The position numbers were made by a program, and so were the translations under genes. The notes beneath the pieces were generated by a model, which made no database searches, was not told where the DNA came from, and worked only from the letters and a program-made list of their open reading frames with translations. From NCBI RefSeq assembly GCF_900258515.1, contig NZ_LT984884.1, positions 50,404 through 69,244 on the forward strand: a DNA stretch of 18,841 bases, given 5' to 3'. This DNA is from Lentibacillus sp. Marseille-P4043. GTDB taxonomy: Bacteria; Bacillota; Bacilli; Bacillales; Amphibacillaceae. Positions within the stretch are counted from its first letter, which is position 1. Each line of letters opens with the position of its first letter. Shown piece by piece: positions 1 to 6,158 of the stretch.

Positions 1-31
1 GAGATTTCTGGTTCTGCTACAAATGGCCGCT

Positions 32-147
32 CCAGAAAAACACTGCGCTTTCCGTGGGCGGCTGATGAGCCTCCTCGTGCTGTCGCACTGCGGGGTCTCA
101 CCTAGGCCTCTTCTCCCACAGGAGTCTCCGTGTTTTTCTTCCGCTGG
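32..147 (-). repeat. Dispersed long-hairpin repeat, copy 1
   Basis: This copy shares long blocks with the copy at 18660-18775, such as CTGCGGGGTCTCACCTAGGC and CAGGAGTCTCCG. Its ends are complementary: AGAAAAACAC near the left end pairs with GTGTTTTTCT near the right end, so the whole unit can fold into one long hairpin. The type (an 'actcctgcggg ... cccgcggaaagcg' core) is familiar from intergenic regions of Bacillaceae, but I cannot give it a firm name. No ORF is associated with it. It lies 50 bp from copy 2, in the opposite orientation. Confidence 0.8.
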
Positions 148-196
148 ATAGCAATCAGGGACAACAATTTTAAGTTAGATAATCTTAACTAGCGTA

Positions 197-360
197 GGCA
201 GAATACGTAGACTCCTGCGGGAACAGCACGTGTCCGAAGACCCCGCAGAGTGATTGGAAAGGAGGGTCGACTAAAACCGTCCTTTGCGGACAACGTCGAC
301 ATACCCCTCGCCGGGGCAAGGAGGCTGAGGCCGTGCCCGCGGAAAGCGAAGTATTCTGCC
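197..360 (+). repeat. Dispersed long-hairpin repeat, copy 2 (enlarged)
   Basis: This is the same family as copies 1 and 3 in the opposite orientation, with GACTCCTGCGGG near the left and CCCGCGGAAAGCGAAG near the right. The ends GGCAGAATAC (197-206) and GTATTCTGCC (351-360) are perfect inverted repeats, yet differ from the ends of the other copies. The centre is about 50 bp longer than in copies 1 and 3; the extra sequence around 240-320 contains a GTCGAC at each side and its own inverted repeats. Copies 1 and 2 together form an imperfect large inverted repeat. Confidence 0.75.
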
Positions 361-584
361 GAAGCGGTTTTCCAGCACTAAATTAAGCGAGGATGTGAGA
401 GTCAACAATATAAAATTTATGTCGTCCACAATCGGAACCGACCCTATTTGATTTCCACTTGTAAAATAACTGGTAGTTTATCAAATAAAATAGCAGAGTG
501 AGAATATCTATTCCCACTCTGCTAAAGTTATTGCTATTTATCATGCTATTTTAACCAACAAATAGCCAAATGCATTGATATAAC
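361..584. other. Gene-free AT-rich spacer with one hairpin
   Basis: No credible coding region is seen on either strand. The one clear structure is a near-perfect hairpin at 491-524: TAGCAGAGTG pairs with CACTCTGCTA, then one mismatch and GAAT pairing with ATTC around a short loop. It could end transcription leftward, because the minus strand continues into TTTTATTT, but the T-tract is interrupted. The rest shows nothing recognisable. Confidence 0.5.
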
Positions 585-626
585 TACAAAAATAAGGGTG
601 CGATACTGTATGTGATTTTGCACCCC
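585..626 (-). terminator. Possible terminator downstream of yfhH
   Basis: GGGTGC at 596-601 pairs with GCACCC at 620-625. On the minus strand the stem is followed by TTATTTTTG. The 18-nt loop is long, and the site lies about 140 bases past the yfhH stop, so this is a tentative call. Confidence 0.4.
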
Positions 627-767
627 ATTTATATTGTTATTTGTTGTTTTGCAACCTTAAAGAGAACCCGTTATACTAGCAGAGGTCAGCCCTTTTTTCT
701 ATTCGGATCCGGCTCTAAAGCCAGACCTAAATTTCTCGCTTCCGAGCATCGAAAACCGTTCATTATC

Positions 768-1100
768 TTATTCGACTTTATCTCCCAAGATTGAAATTGG
801 TATTGCCTCTTCTTTTTCATACGTCTCATCAAGCAAGTTGATCCGGTGCCCCCATGCAAACACACCATTAATATAATTAATTTTAAATCTATGTCCGGGG
901 TCCCCGTTCATTTCATGGATGTCGTTCGCATGGAAATCTTCTGGATTCAAGGTATATGCCATTGCTACTTGCATCTTGCGTTCATTTATTGCCACTTCAC
1001 TAATATTTCCAAGCTGCTCCGCTTTTTGTGCCTTTTCTTTCAATCGGCCAATTTCCTGGCGCAGCTGTTCAACTGTAAAATCACTATATCGGTAATCCAT
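768..1100 (-). CDS. yfhH: YfhH family protein (DUF1811)
   Basis: This 110-residue soluble protein matches the Bacillus YfhH family in sequence character and in its place beside recX. The N-terminal half is a charged helix (about residues 8-40, rich in E, K and R). The C-terminal half is beta-like and ends in a short acidic tail. There are no membrane segments, signal peptide or catalytic motifs, and the function of the family is not established. The ATG at 1100 follows AAGGGAGAATAAGGA, a good ribosome binding site. It is transcribed divergently from the SDR gene, with a 97-bp intergenic region that must hold both promoters. The family call is by recognition; the role is unknown. Confidence 0.85.
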   Translation of the reverse strand: MDYRYSDFTVEQLRQEIGRLKEKAQKAEQLGNISEVAINERKMQVAMAYTLNPEDFHANDIHEMNGDPGHRFKINYINGVFAWGHRINLLDETYEKEEAIPISILGDKVE

Positions 1101-1197
1101 TCCTTATTCTCCCTTCATCTGCCTATTTACATTTTACCAATAGTTTAGGACAATGGAAATGATCGTGATCACTTTTTGAACAAGGGAGAGAAAAATC

Positions 1198-1857
1198 ATG
1201 CCAAATGTTGCGATAACTGGTGCAGGGAGCGGACTTGGCAAAGCGCTTGCACTTCAATATGCAAAAAATGGTTATAACGTGTTTTTACTTGGACGAACAG
1301 ATAATAAATTACATATTGTCCAGCATGAAATAGAAGCAACAGGCGGTCAGGCCGAAATTGTTTTATGTGATGTGCGTCAAGAAGCATCTGTTGGTATTGC
1401 TTTTCAACAAATCGGTGAACTTGACGTTTTTATTAACAACGCGGGAATCGGTATTTTCGGGCCGGTAGAAGACTATGATATCAATCACATTGATGAAACA
1501 CTTGATACAAATGTTAAAGGAAGCATCCTGACCGTACAAGCTGCCTTGCCTTTGATCAAAGAAAGCAAGGGACGGATTTTGACGATCATCTCAACAGCTG
1601 GACTCCGGGGAAAAGTTAATGAATCAATCTATTGTGCTAGCAAATTTGCTGTTAGAGGGTTTACCGAAAGCTTGCAAAAAGAGTGGGAAAATAAACCATA
1701 CAGCATTACCGCTGTCTATATGGGCGGAATGAACACACCATTTTGGGATAATTCTACCCATGTAAAAGATGCTTCCGGCTTAAAAGGTCCGGAAGTAGTT
1801 GCGGAACAAATTTTCCGAGAAGATGACGGACGGAAAGAGATTTTTGTAGATAGATAA
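1198..1857 (+). CDS. Short-chain dehydrogenase/reductase (classical SDR)
   Basis: This is a 219-residue NAD(P)-dependent oxidoreductase of the classical SDR family. Visible motifs are the Rossmann glycine motif TGAGSGLG (residues 7-14), NNAG near residue 80, a catalytic Ser in the IISTAG segment and the active-site YCASK (YxxxK). It is shorter than the usual 240-260 residues because the C-terminal substrate-binding part is brief. The substrate cannot be read from sequence. The ATG follows AGGGAGAG at a spacing of about 7. It lies between yfhH and recX, an added gene relative to the B. subtilis order as I remember it. It runs toward recX and shares a bidirectional terminator with it. Confidence 0.9.
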   Translation: MPNVAITGAGSGLGKALALQYAKNGYNVFLLGRTDNKLHIVQHEIEATGGQAEIVLCDVRQEASVGIAFQQIGELDVFINNAGIGIFGPVEDYDINHIDETLDTNVKGSILTVQAALPLIKESKGRILTIISTAGLRGKVNESIYCASKFAVRGFTESLQKEWENKPYSITAVYMGGMNTPFWDNSTHVKDASGLKGPEVVAEQIFREDDGRKEIFVDR

Positions 1858-1898
1858 AGTGGAATCTTTCTACTCACTGTTGACGGGATAAATAAATT

Positions 1899-1927
1899 GA
1901 CCGAGAATATATTGGAGGTTCTCGGTC
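1899..1927. terminator. Bidirectional terminator between the SDR gene and recX
   Basis: GACCGAGAA (1899-1907) and TTCTCGGTC (1919-1927) form a perfect 9-bp stem with an 11-nt loop. The flanks are A/T-rich on both sides (AATTTATTTATC on the minus strand, GGTAATTTATTC on the plus strand) but hold no long pure T-run. Its position between convergent genes supports termination in both directions. Confidence 0.65.
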
Positions 1928-1933
1928 GGTAAT

Positions 1934-2749
1934 TTATTCTGTAATATGTTCATCTAAAAATTGATTTATCAGTTCAAGGGAAAACCCCTTACGATAAAGC
2001 GCCTCTTTTACTTTTTGCCGCAATTCATAGCCCATTAATTTCGCTTGATGTTTTCGTACTAATTTTTCGCCATGATGAACGAGTGCATCCCATTCCGCGT
2101 CGTTATCCTTTTCATCGTCGACATCAGCTAATGCTTCCTTAATAACATCCTGTTGAAAACCTTTTTGCATTAACGTTGCTTGAACCTGTTGAAGTTGCTT
2201 GCGAAAGGAGTGCTTACTATTGTGGTTTAATTTCTTTTCCACCCATTTCTGTGCTTTTTCATATTGAATAGCATATGTATACTGTTCAACCGCTTGACTA
2301 GCAATAACAGCTGAAACACCCTTGTCCTGCAGCTCTTTTTTTACAAGCATTGGTCCTTTATTCGATGTATTGATACGTGTTTGCACAAAAGCATTCGCAA
2401 ACTGTTGATCATCAAGTAAATTTTCGTTTTGCAGGCGCTCGATAATTTTCGTTATATGCTCAGCTTCTACTTCTTTTTTCACTAAATAATCGTAAACTTC
2501 TTTTTTTGTACGCATTCGGTAGCTTAAATAGTTGATCGCAAGGGTATATGACTTCTGTAAGGTATCTTTTTTGACAAGTGTGGCAATCATGGATTCATCT
2601 AATTCGAGTCCTTTATGTAATCGATACTCAATCAGCACAGCTTCGTCCACACTAAAGCCATATGCTTCACCCTTATCCGTTTCCAAATAAATATTGTAAC
2701 GATGCTTCTGTTTTTTCTGTGTCGTGATCCGGGTAATCTTTTTAGTCAT
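1934..2749 (-). CDS. recX: Recombination regulator RecX
   Basis: RecX binds RecA filaments in the cytoplasm and modulates recombination and SOS activity. The 271-residue length fits the long Bacillus form (about 264). The protein is almost all alpha-helical, with repeated three-helix RecX modules: a segment containing YLSYRMRTKKEVYDYL is followed by LLDDQQFANAFVQTR and NKGPMLVKKELQDKGV, and a final module contains YELRQKVKEALYRKGF. I start at the ATG at 2749 because AAGGGGGA sits just upstream; the frame stays open to 2824, but that extension lacks a ribosome binding site and looks unlike the family. It is divergent from yfhF, as expected for this locus. Confidence 0.92.
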   Translation of the reverse strand: MTKKITRITTQKKQKHRYNIYLETDKGEAYGFSVDEAVLIEYRLHKGLELDESMIATLVKKDTLQKSYTLAINYLSYRMRTKKEVYDYLVKKEVEAEHITKIIERLQNENLLDDQQFANAFVQTRINTSNKGPMLVKKELQDKGVSAVIASQAVEQYTYAIQYEKAQKWVEKKLNHNSKHSFRKQLQQVQATLMQKGFQQDVIKEALADVDDEKDNDAEWDALVHHGEKLVRKHQAKLMGYELRQKVKEALYRKGFSLELINQFLDEHITE

Positions 2750-2897
2750 TGTTATCCCCCTTTTTATAAATTTTAACAGAATACGAGTACAAGCGCCCAT
2801 TAAATATGCAAAGTGCCCTAACACAAGTTGGTATCGTTACTGTGATTTATTCATATCTTAAAAATAAATAACATCATTTACCCTAGGAGTGAGTACG

Positions 2898-3788
2898 TTG
2901 AATGTATTGTTAACCGGTGGGACCGGCTTTGTTGGACAACACCTGACAACGGAATTAACGAAACAAGATCACCATGTTTACATACTTACACGCTTTCCTG
3001 AAAAACATCTAGACACATCTAGCTGTACATTTATTGGATACGACCATAACGTCAGCGACCTTTCCGTTATCCACGCTGTAATTAATCTGGCTGGCGAATC
3101 ACTTTTTGGCTATTGGTCAAAAAAGAAAAAGCAAGCGATCGAAACAAGCAGGCTTAACACAACACAATTGTTGATTGATTGGATGAAGCAAATGTTCCAA
3201 AAGCCATCCGTGTTCATTAGCGGGTCTGCCATTGGGTTTTACGGAACGTCAGAAGATATAATTTTTACGGAGGAGTCGACCAAACCTGGTGATGATTTTT
3301 TAGCCCATGTGGTGGTGGAATGGGAAAAAACAGCTAGTCAAGCAGCAGATATGGGAATCCGAACTGTCTATACCCGCTTTGGCGTCATTTTAGGCGAAGC
3401 AGGAGCACTCCCTTATATGGGCCTGCCTGTTAAATTGTTTGCTGGCGGGAAAATTGGCAACGGCGAGCAGTGGGTTTCCTGGGTACACGTGGAAGACGTC
3501 GTTCATCTCATTCTTTTCTGTTTACAAAACGAACAGGTCACGGGCCCTATAAATGTGACAGCGCCAAATCCAAAGCGCAACAAAGACTTCACTAAAATAT
3601 TGGCACATGTGTTAAAGCGACCACATTGGCTCCCTACCCCATCTGTATTAATGCGGATTAGCATCGGAGAAATGAGTCATCTAATCACAAAAGGGCAATA
3701 TGTTTTGCCGAAAAAAGCGGAGGTAAACAATTACACCTTTGCATATCCTGATGTAGAGCATGCATTAAAGCAAATCTTTCAGAAATAG
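2898..3788 (+). CDS. yfhF: YfhF-like epimerase-family protein (SDR39U1/TIGR01777 type)
   Basis: This is a 296-residue extended SDR of the TIGR01777 'epimerase family', with the nucleotide-binding motif TGGTGFVG at residues 6-13 and the typical segments VINLAGESLFGYWSKKKK, FISGSAIGFYGT and WVSWVHVEDVV. The C-terminal segment (NPKRNKDFTKILAHVLKRP) is the family's DUF1731 tail. The substrate is unknown. The frame opens with a GTG at 2889, but that codon lies inside the ribosome binding site AGGAG (2885-2889), so I choose the TTG at 2898, giving MNVLLTGGTG as in relatives. It is divergent from recX. No terminator is seen before the downstream GNAT leader. Confidence 0.88.
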   Translation: MNVLLTGGTGFVGQHLTTELTKQDHHVYILTRFPEKHLDTSSCTFIGYDHNVSDLSVIHAVINLAGESLFGYWSKKKKQAIETSRLNTTQLLIDWMKQMFQKPSVFISGSAIGFYGTSEDIIFTEESTKPGDDFLAHVVVEWEKTASQAADMGIRTVYTRFGVILGEAGALPYMGLPVKLFAGGKIGNGEQWVSWVHVEDVVHLILFCLQNEQVTGPINVTAPNPKRNKDFTKILAHVLKRPHWLPTPSVLMRISIGEMSHLITKGQYVLPKKAEVNNYTFAYPDVEHALKQIFQK

Positions 3789-3826
3789 CAACATATCGAT
3801 TGTCATAATTTGGCTGGAGAAAGTTA

Positions 3827-3855
3827 TTTTCATTTGTAAAAATCCAGTGTAAACT
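3827..3855 (+). promoter_or_regulatory. Candidate sigma-A promoter of the GNAT leader
   Basis: TTTTCA (3827-3832) and TAAACT (3850-3855) are separated by 17 bases, with 4 of 6 consensus matches in each box. A start near 3862 would give an untranslated leader of about 178 bases. The boxes are moderate, so this is tentative. Confidence 0.45.
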
Positions 3856-3861
3856 AAAAGC

Positions 3862-4039
3862 AGAACAGAATTAAATAGGGAAGGCAAATGGTGCGCCACC
3901 AGTAGTTACTGGTTCTAGTGGGTTCGATTCCCACCCCGGATTTTTGTTGAACGCTAACTAAAAATTCGTGGGTGGTCCTTACTACTGATTCCCTGTCTAA
4001 CTTGAGGATACCCACCTGTAAATAAGGAGGGTATTTTTT
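3862..4039 (+). promoter_or_regulatory. Structured 5' leader with switch-like alternative hairpins
   Basis: About 180 non-coding bases precede the GNAT start and are rich in complementary segments. An outer stem pairs ATAGGGAA (3875-3882) with TTCCCTGT (3989-3996). Inside it are TGGTG/CACCA (3889-3901), CCAGT/ACTGG (3899-3912) and GTGGG/CCCAC (3918-3934). GTGGGTGGTCC (3968-3978) can pair with GGATACCCAC (4006-4015), with one bulge. That second segment can instead pair with the ribosome binding site (see 4008-4039). GGGTGG (3970-3975) can also pair back to CCACCC (3931-3936). Such competing pairings are typical of a riboswitch or attenuator. I recognise no known class. Ligand, fold and function are inference. 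Confidence 0.6.
4008..4039 (+). promoter_or_regulatory. Hairpin hiding the ribosome binding site, with terminator-like T-run
   Basis: ATACCCACCT (4008-4017) pairs with AGGAGGGTAT (4025-4034): nine of ten bases pair, with one central A-A mismatch and a 7-base loop. The right arm contains the AGGAGG ribosome binding site of the GNAT gene and runs straight into T4034-T4039, directly before the ATG at 4040. It could therefore block translation, end transcription, or do both. Confidence 0.6.
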
Positions 4040-4597
4040 ATGCTAAAAACGCGCGATTTACATGAGGTGCCTGGATTATTCGAATTGCTTGTGCACCCGG
4101 AAGTATTTCCATATGTAAGACAAAAAGCAACAACAAGTGATGAATATTATTTCATTACTAAACAAACGATGGAAGCAGAAGAAAATGGAGAGTTGATTTC
4201 TCGAACGATTTTAGACGAATTTGGGCACCCGATTGGTACGATAAATTTGTTTGAAATTCAGGACAATCACGGGTTTTTAGCCACCTGGATCGGCAAACCT
4301 TATTTCGGGAAAGGATATAATAAACGAGCCAAAGAGCAATTTTTTGCGGAGTTATTTTTTGACTATCCAATTGAAGCTATTTTCATGAAAGTAAGAAAAA
4401 CAAATACCCGTTCCCTAAAAGCAGTCTTAAAATTGCCCTATGTAACGCTAGGAAACACGCTTTATGCAGAAGTTTATCAACAGATTAATCCACAAGAAGA
4501 AATTTATGATCTGTTTGTTATCACGAAAGAACATTACCTAGCATATCAGCAATTTTCCAATGCTGACCCTACATCAAGTGGTGAGGAAGTTTCCTAA
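4040..4597 (+). CDS. GNAT family N-acetyltransferase
   Basis: This 185-residue protein looks like a RimJ/RimL-type acetyltransferase that would move an acetyl group from acetyl-CoA to an amine. The core beta-strands run through RTILDEFGHPIGTINLFEI. The acetyl-CoA-binding turn is weak (YFGKGYNKRAKEQ, containing GKGYN), followed by the NTRSLKAVLKL segment that matches the family's NxxS helix. The substrate is unknown. The ribosome binding site AGGAGG sits 9 bases before the ATG, inside a hairpin that ends in a T-run. No other gene follows closely; a dispersed repeat lies downstream. The elaborate leader implies conditional expression, a clue that the substrate or product may be sensed. Confidence 0.8.
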   Translation: MLKTRDLHEVPGLFELLVHPEVFPYVRQKATTSDEYYFITKQTMEAEENGELISRTILDEFGHPIGTINLFEIQDNHGFLATWIGKPYFGKGYNKRAKEQFFAELFFDYPIEAIFMKVRKTNTRSLKAVLKLPYVTLGNTLYAEVYQQINPQEEIYDLFVITKEHYLAYQQFSNADPTSSGEEVS

Positions 4598-4633
4598 TTG
4601 ATGTATGTATAAATATCCCTTAACAGGCAAATC

Positions 4634-4855
4634 CTAAGAACAAAAGCGTAAGCGCCCGTTTAGCGACGTACGGACTGGACTGAGCCGTAGGAGATAAAGG
4701 AAACACGGTAAGCGGAAGCGAACCGATGTTGACTTATCGGACGAAGGTGAGGGAAGTCTCGCTAGTCGCTGGGCGCTGGAGCTGGACGTAGCTCATCCTG
4801 CCCAAGAACAGATTAGAGCTAAAATTTTATACTTTCTAATCTAAGAACAAAAGCG
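4634..4855. repeat. Dispersed repeat with inverted ends, flanked by 15-bp direct repeats
   Basis: A roughly 190-bp unit sits between two identical copies of CTAAGAACAAAAGCG (4634-4648 and 4841-4855). Near its ends AGCGCCC (4651-4657) with AGCGAC (4662-4667) is complementary to GTCGCT with GGGCGCT (4765-4777). The 'agcgcccgtt ... tcgctgggcgctgga' pattern is one I recognise from Bacillaceae intergenic repeats. It carries no ORF. Its right end lies directly upstream of the yfhE ribosome binding site, so it may have brought in or replaced the local promoter. Confidence 0.65.
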
Positions 4856-4865
4856 AGGGATGTTT

Positions 4866-5000
4866 ATGAAGAAGAACCCAAAGCATGATCATCAAGAAGA
4901 AAAATTTCTTTCGAAGACACAAGAGGTACTTTATCAGCGGGAATTTAAAAGTGCGGATAAAGTGTATAACCAATTTTCCCAAAAAGGAACCCGGAGATAA
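4866..5000 (+). CDS. yfhE: YfhE family small protein
   Basis: This 44-residue, highly charged protein contains the segment LSKTQEVLYQREFKSADK (residues 15-32), which matches the short Bacillus YfhE family. Its function is unknown. The ATG follows GAGGGATGTTT. The last codons and the stop lie inside the left arm of a strong terminator, so the C-terminus (about KGTRR) is partly dictated by the hairpin. It sits in the yfh locus as in other Bacillaceae, separated from yfhF by the GNAT gene and a repeat. The downstream frame at 4885-5124 is not real. Confidence 0.8.
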   Translation: MKKNPKHDHQEEKFLSKTQEVLYQREFKSADKVYNQFSQKGTRR

Positions 5001-5020
5001 TCAATCCGGGTTCCTTTTTT
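4981..5020 (+). terminator. Intrinsic terminator of yfhE
   Basis: GGAACCCGGA (4986-4995) pairs perfectly with TCCGGGTTCC (5005-5014) around a 9-base loop, followed by TTTTTT and preceded by AAAAA. The left arm overlaps the end of the yfhE coding region. The T-run leads directly into the first DnaA-box-like 9-mer. Confidence 0.95.
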
Positions 5021-5190
5021 ATCCACAAGAGAAGATCTGCATGTTAATAAGTCCCCAAAACCTTGTCAGTGGACCGGCACTTATTCACAATAAAGTTGTT
5101 GATAACTTCCCTGTGTCTTGTTGATAATGTTGATAAGTCCATTCGATCTTTATAAAATGGTCTATTGTTTGTTGATAACTCTGTGAATAA
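5019..5190. promoter_or_regulatory. Cluster of DnaA-box-like 9-mers
   Basis: Seven 9-mers close to the DnaA box TTATNCACA lie in 172 bp. Plus strand: TTATCCACA at 5019-5027 (perfect) and TTATTCACA at 5081-5089. Minus strand: TTATCAACA at 5097-5105, 5119-5127, 5128-5136 and 5170-5178, and TTATTCACA at 5182-5190. A weaker TTATTAACA lies at 5042-5050. The boxes at 5119 and 5128 abut directly. No dnaA or dnaN is present, so this is not recognisably oriC. Dispersed DnaA-box clusters that titrate DnaA are known in B. subtilis; the same role here is inference. Confidence 0.7.
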
Positions 5191-5200
5191 CTTCGTGGCC

Positions 5201-5530
5201 TTAATATGCCAGTTTATATGTTTCGGTTTCCTCTTTCACGTGAAAACCCTTTTCCTCTTCGGCAATCCGTTTAAATAGGACTTTCGTTGCTGCTTTTTCG
5301 GCATCTTTCTTTCGCTTACCATACCCATATCCTGTCATAATATTGGTTGATTCAAAATCCATTGCTGCTTGCCAGACTTCAGCCCTTTCCACATTCCATA
5401 AATAAATACTAACCGTGTTGTTTCCCGATACATGTATTTCAAAATCTTCACTGTTGAACATTGCACGTAAGATGAAACATTTTGTAAAGCTCGTGATGGT
5501 ATGATGATATAAAATCAGACAATTAACCAT
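5201..5530 (-). CDS. Small protein with a dsRNA-binding-like C-terminus
   Basis: This is a 109-residue protein I cannot name. The C-terminal part (about residues 63-92) reads as a glycine/basic loop, GYGYGKRKKDAEKAA, followed by a helix; this resembles the last loop and helix of double-stranded-RNA-binding domains, where a KK-AE-AA pattern is typical. The preceding beta-rich stretch (about residues 24-62) fits the sheet of that fold. No membrane segments are seen. The ATG at 5530 is supported by GGAGGGAG nine bases upstream; an internal Met at residue 24 has no comparable site. The C-terminal end reaches within 11 bases of the DnaA-box cluster. The fold assignment is inference. Confidence 0.65.
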   Translation of the reverse strand: MVNCLILYHHTITSFTKCFILRAMFNSEDFEIHVSGNNTVSIYLWNVERAEVWQAAMDFESTNIMTGYGYGKRKKDAEKAATKVLFKRIAEEEKGFHVKEETETYKLAY

Positions 5531-5702
5531 GACACTTTGCTCCCTCCGTACGTTCTGTTTAGGAACATATTACTACATGTTCAAGATAAGAACAACAATA
5601 AGCGTTTCTCGACTTCTTGTCATGATAGGATTAAAAGTATCTTAAGGATAGCTATAAGGTCCCGTCTTTTATCCTAATTTTATTTGTTAGAGTGTGATAA
5701 TC

Positions 5703-6119
5703 ATGAATTTGGAGCAGATTGCGTATAATATAAAATTTTTACGTGAACAGAACGAGTGGACACAAAAAGAGCTTGCGGAAAAGCTATCAACCTCACGTTC
5801 TGTTATCGCTAAATGGGAGAACAATGTGGTCACCCCTGACGTACCATCACTAATTGAGCTTAGCATGGTATTTGACGTAACGATTGATCACATCGTTGGC
5901 AACTATACATTACGGGAAGATCTGCTGAAAGATTTCAAACGAGTATATAGTTCCAAAGCTCGACCATTCGATGTTGAGGTGATGGAGCTAGTTGAGTACT
6001 TAATGATGCATCCACTTCTAAAGGAACAAATCTATCAACTAAAAAAACTTCCGATGAAAAAACAAAAATCATTGCACCTTTTATTTGCTACAATGATTGA
6101 AGAATATGAACGGTTGTAG
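5703..6119 (+). CDS. XRE-family helix-turn-helix transcriptional regulator
   Basis: This is a 138-residue DNA-binding protein with a Cro/CI-type helix-turn-helix at residues about 6-66: TQKELAEKL is the helix pair start and SRSVIAKWEN is the recognition helix, followed by TPDVPSLIELSMVFDVTIDHI. The C-terminal half is helical and charged and has no recognised domain. The frame also allows a GTG start at 5694, but I choose the ATG at 5703, which gives the usual short N-terminus; the ribosome binding site (GAGTG) is weak. It converges on the ABC operon and shares a terminator with it. Its target is not evident. Confidence 0.85.
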   Translation: MNLEQIAYNIKFLREQNEWTQKELAEKLSTSRSVIAKWENNVVTPDVPSLIELSMVFDVTIDHIVGNYTLREDLLKDFKRVYSSKARPFDVEVMELVEYLMMHPLLKEQIYQLKKLPMKKQKSLHLLFATMIEEYERL

Positions 6120-6124
6120 GTGCT

Positions 6125-6156
6125 AAAAAAGGGATGAACCTCTCATCCCTTTTCTT
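6125..6156. terminator. Bidirectional terminator
   Basis: AAAAGGGATGA (6127-6137) and TCATCCCTTTT (6143-6153) form an 11-bp perfect stem around a 5-base loop. An A-run on the left and a T-run on the right let it serve both the XRE gene (+) and the ABC operon (-), whose last stop is at 6159. Confidence 0.9.
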
Positions 6157-6158
6157 AA

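Noticed and set aside
612..868. Two 60-codon frames near the end of yfhH
   Set aside because: They overlap yfhH or its downstream spacer, have no ribosome binding sites and do not resemble known proteins.
3871..3900. Cobalamin riboswitch (AATAGGGAA followed by GGTG)
   Set aside because: The following conserved core (CCCGC, ACTGT and related boxes) is missing, and the downstream gene is not a cobalamin gene.
3842..3941. Complete tRNA gene
   Set aside because: Only the T-arm fits. The acceptor stem has mismatches, the spacing is too long, and there is no 7-base anticodon loop.
3968..3980. T-box riboswitch (GGGTGG plus CC)
   Set aside because: The conserved ACCGCG part of the T-box and a specifier stem are not present; the leader is also short. 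An extremely divergent T-box cannot be fully excluded.
4885..5124. 79-codon plus-strand frame
   Set aside because: It overlaps yfhE in another frame, runs through the terminator and the DnaA-box cluster, and has no ribosome binding site.
5019..5190. Chromosomal oriC
   Set aside because: No dnaA, dnaN, rpmH or gyr genes and no long AT-rich unwinding stretch adjoin the boxes.
5571..5592. LexA/DinR operator (GAACAT ... ATGTTC)
   Set aside because: The spacing between half-sites is much longer than the CGAAC-N4-GTTCG consensus.
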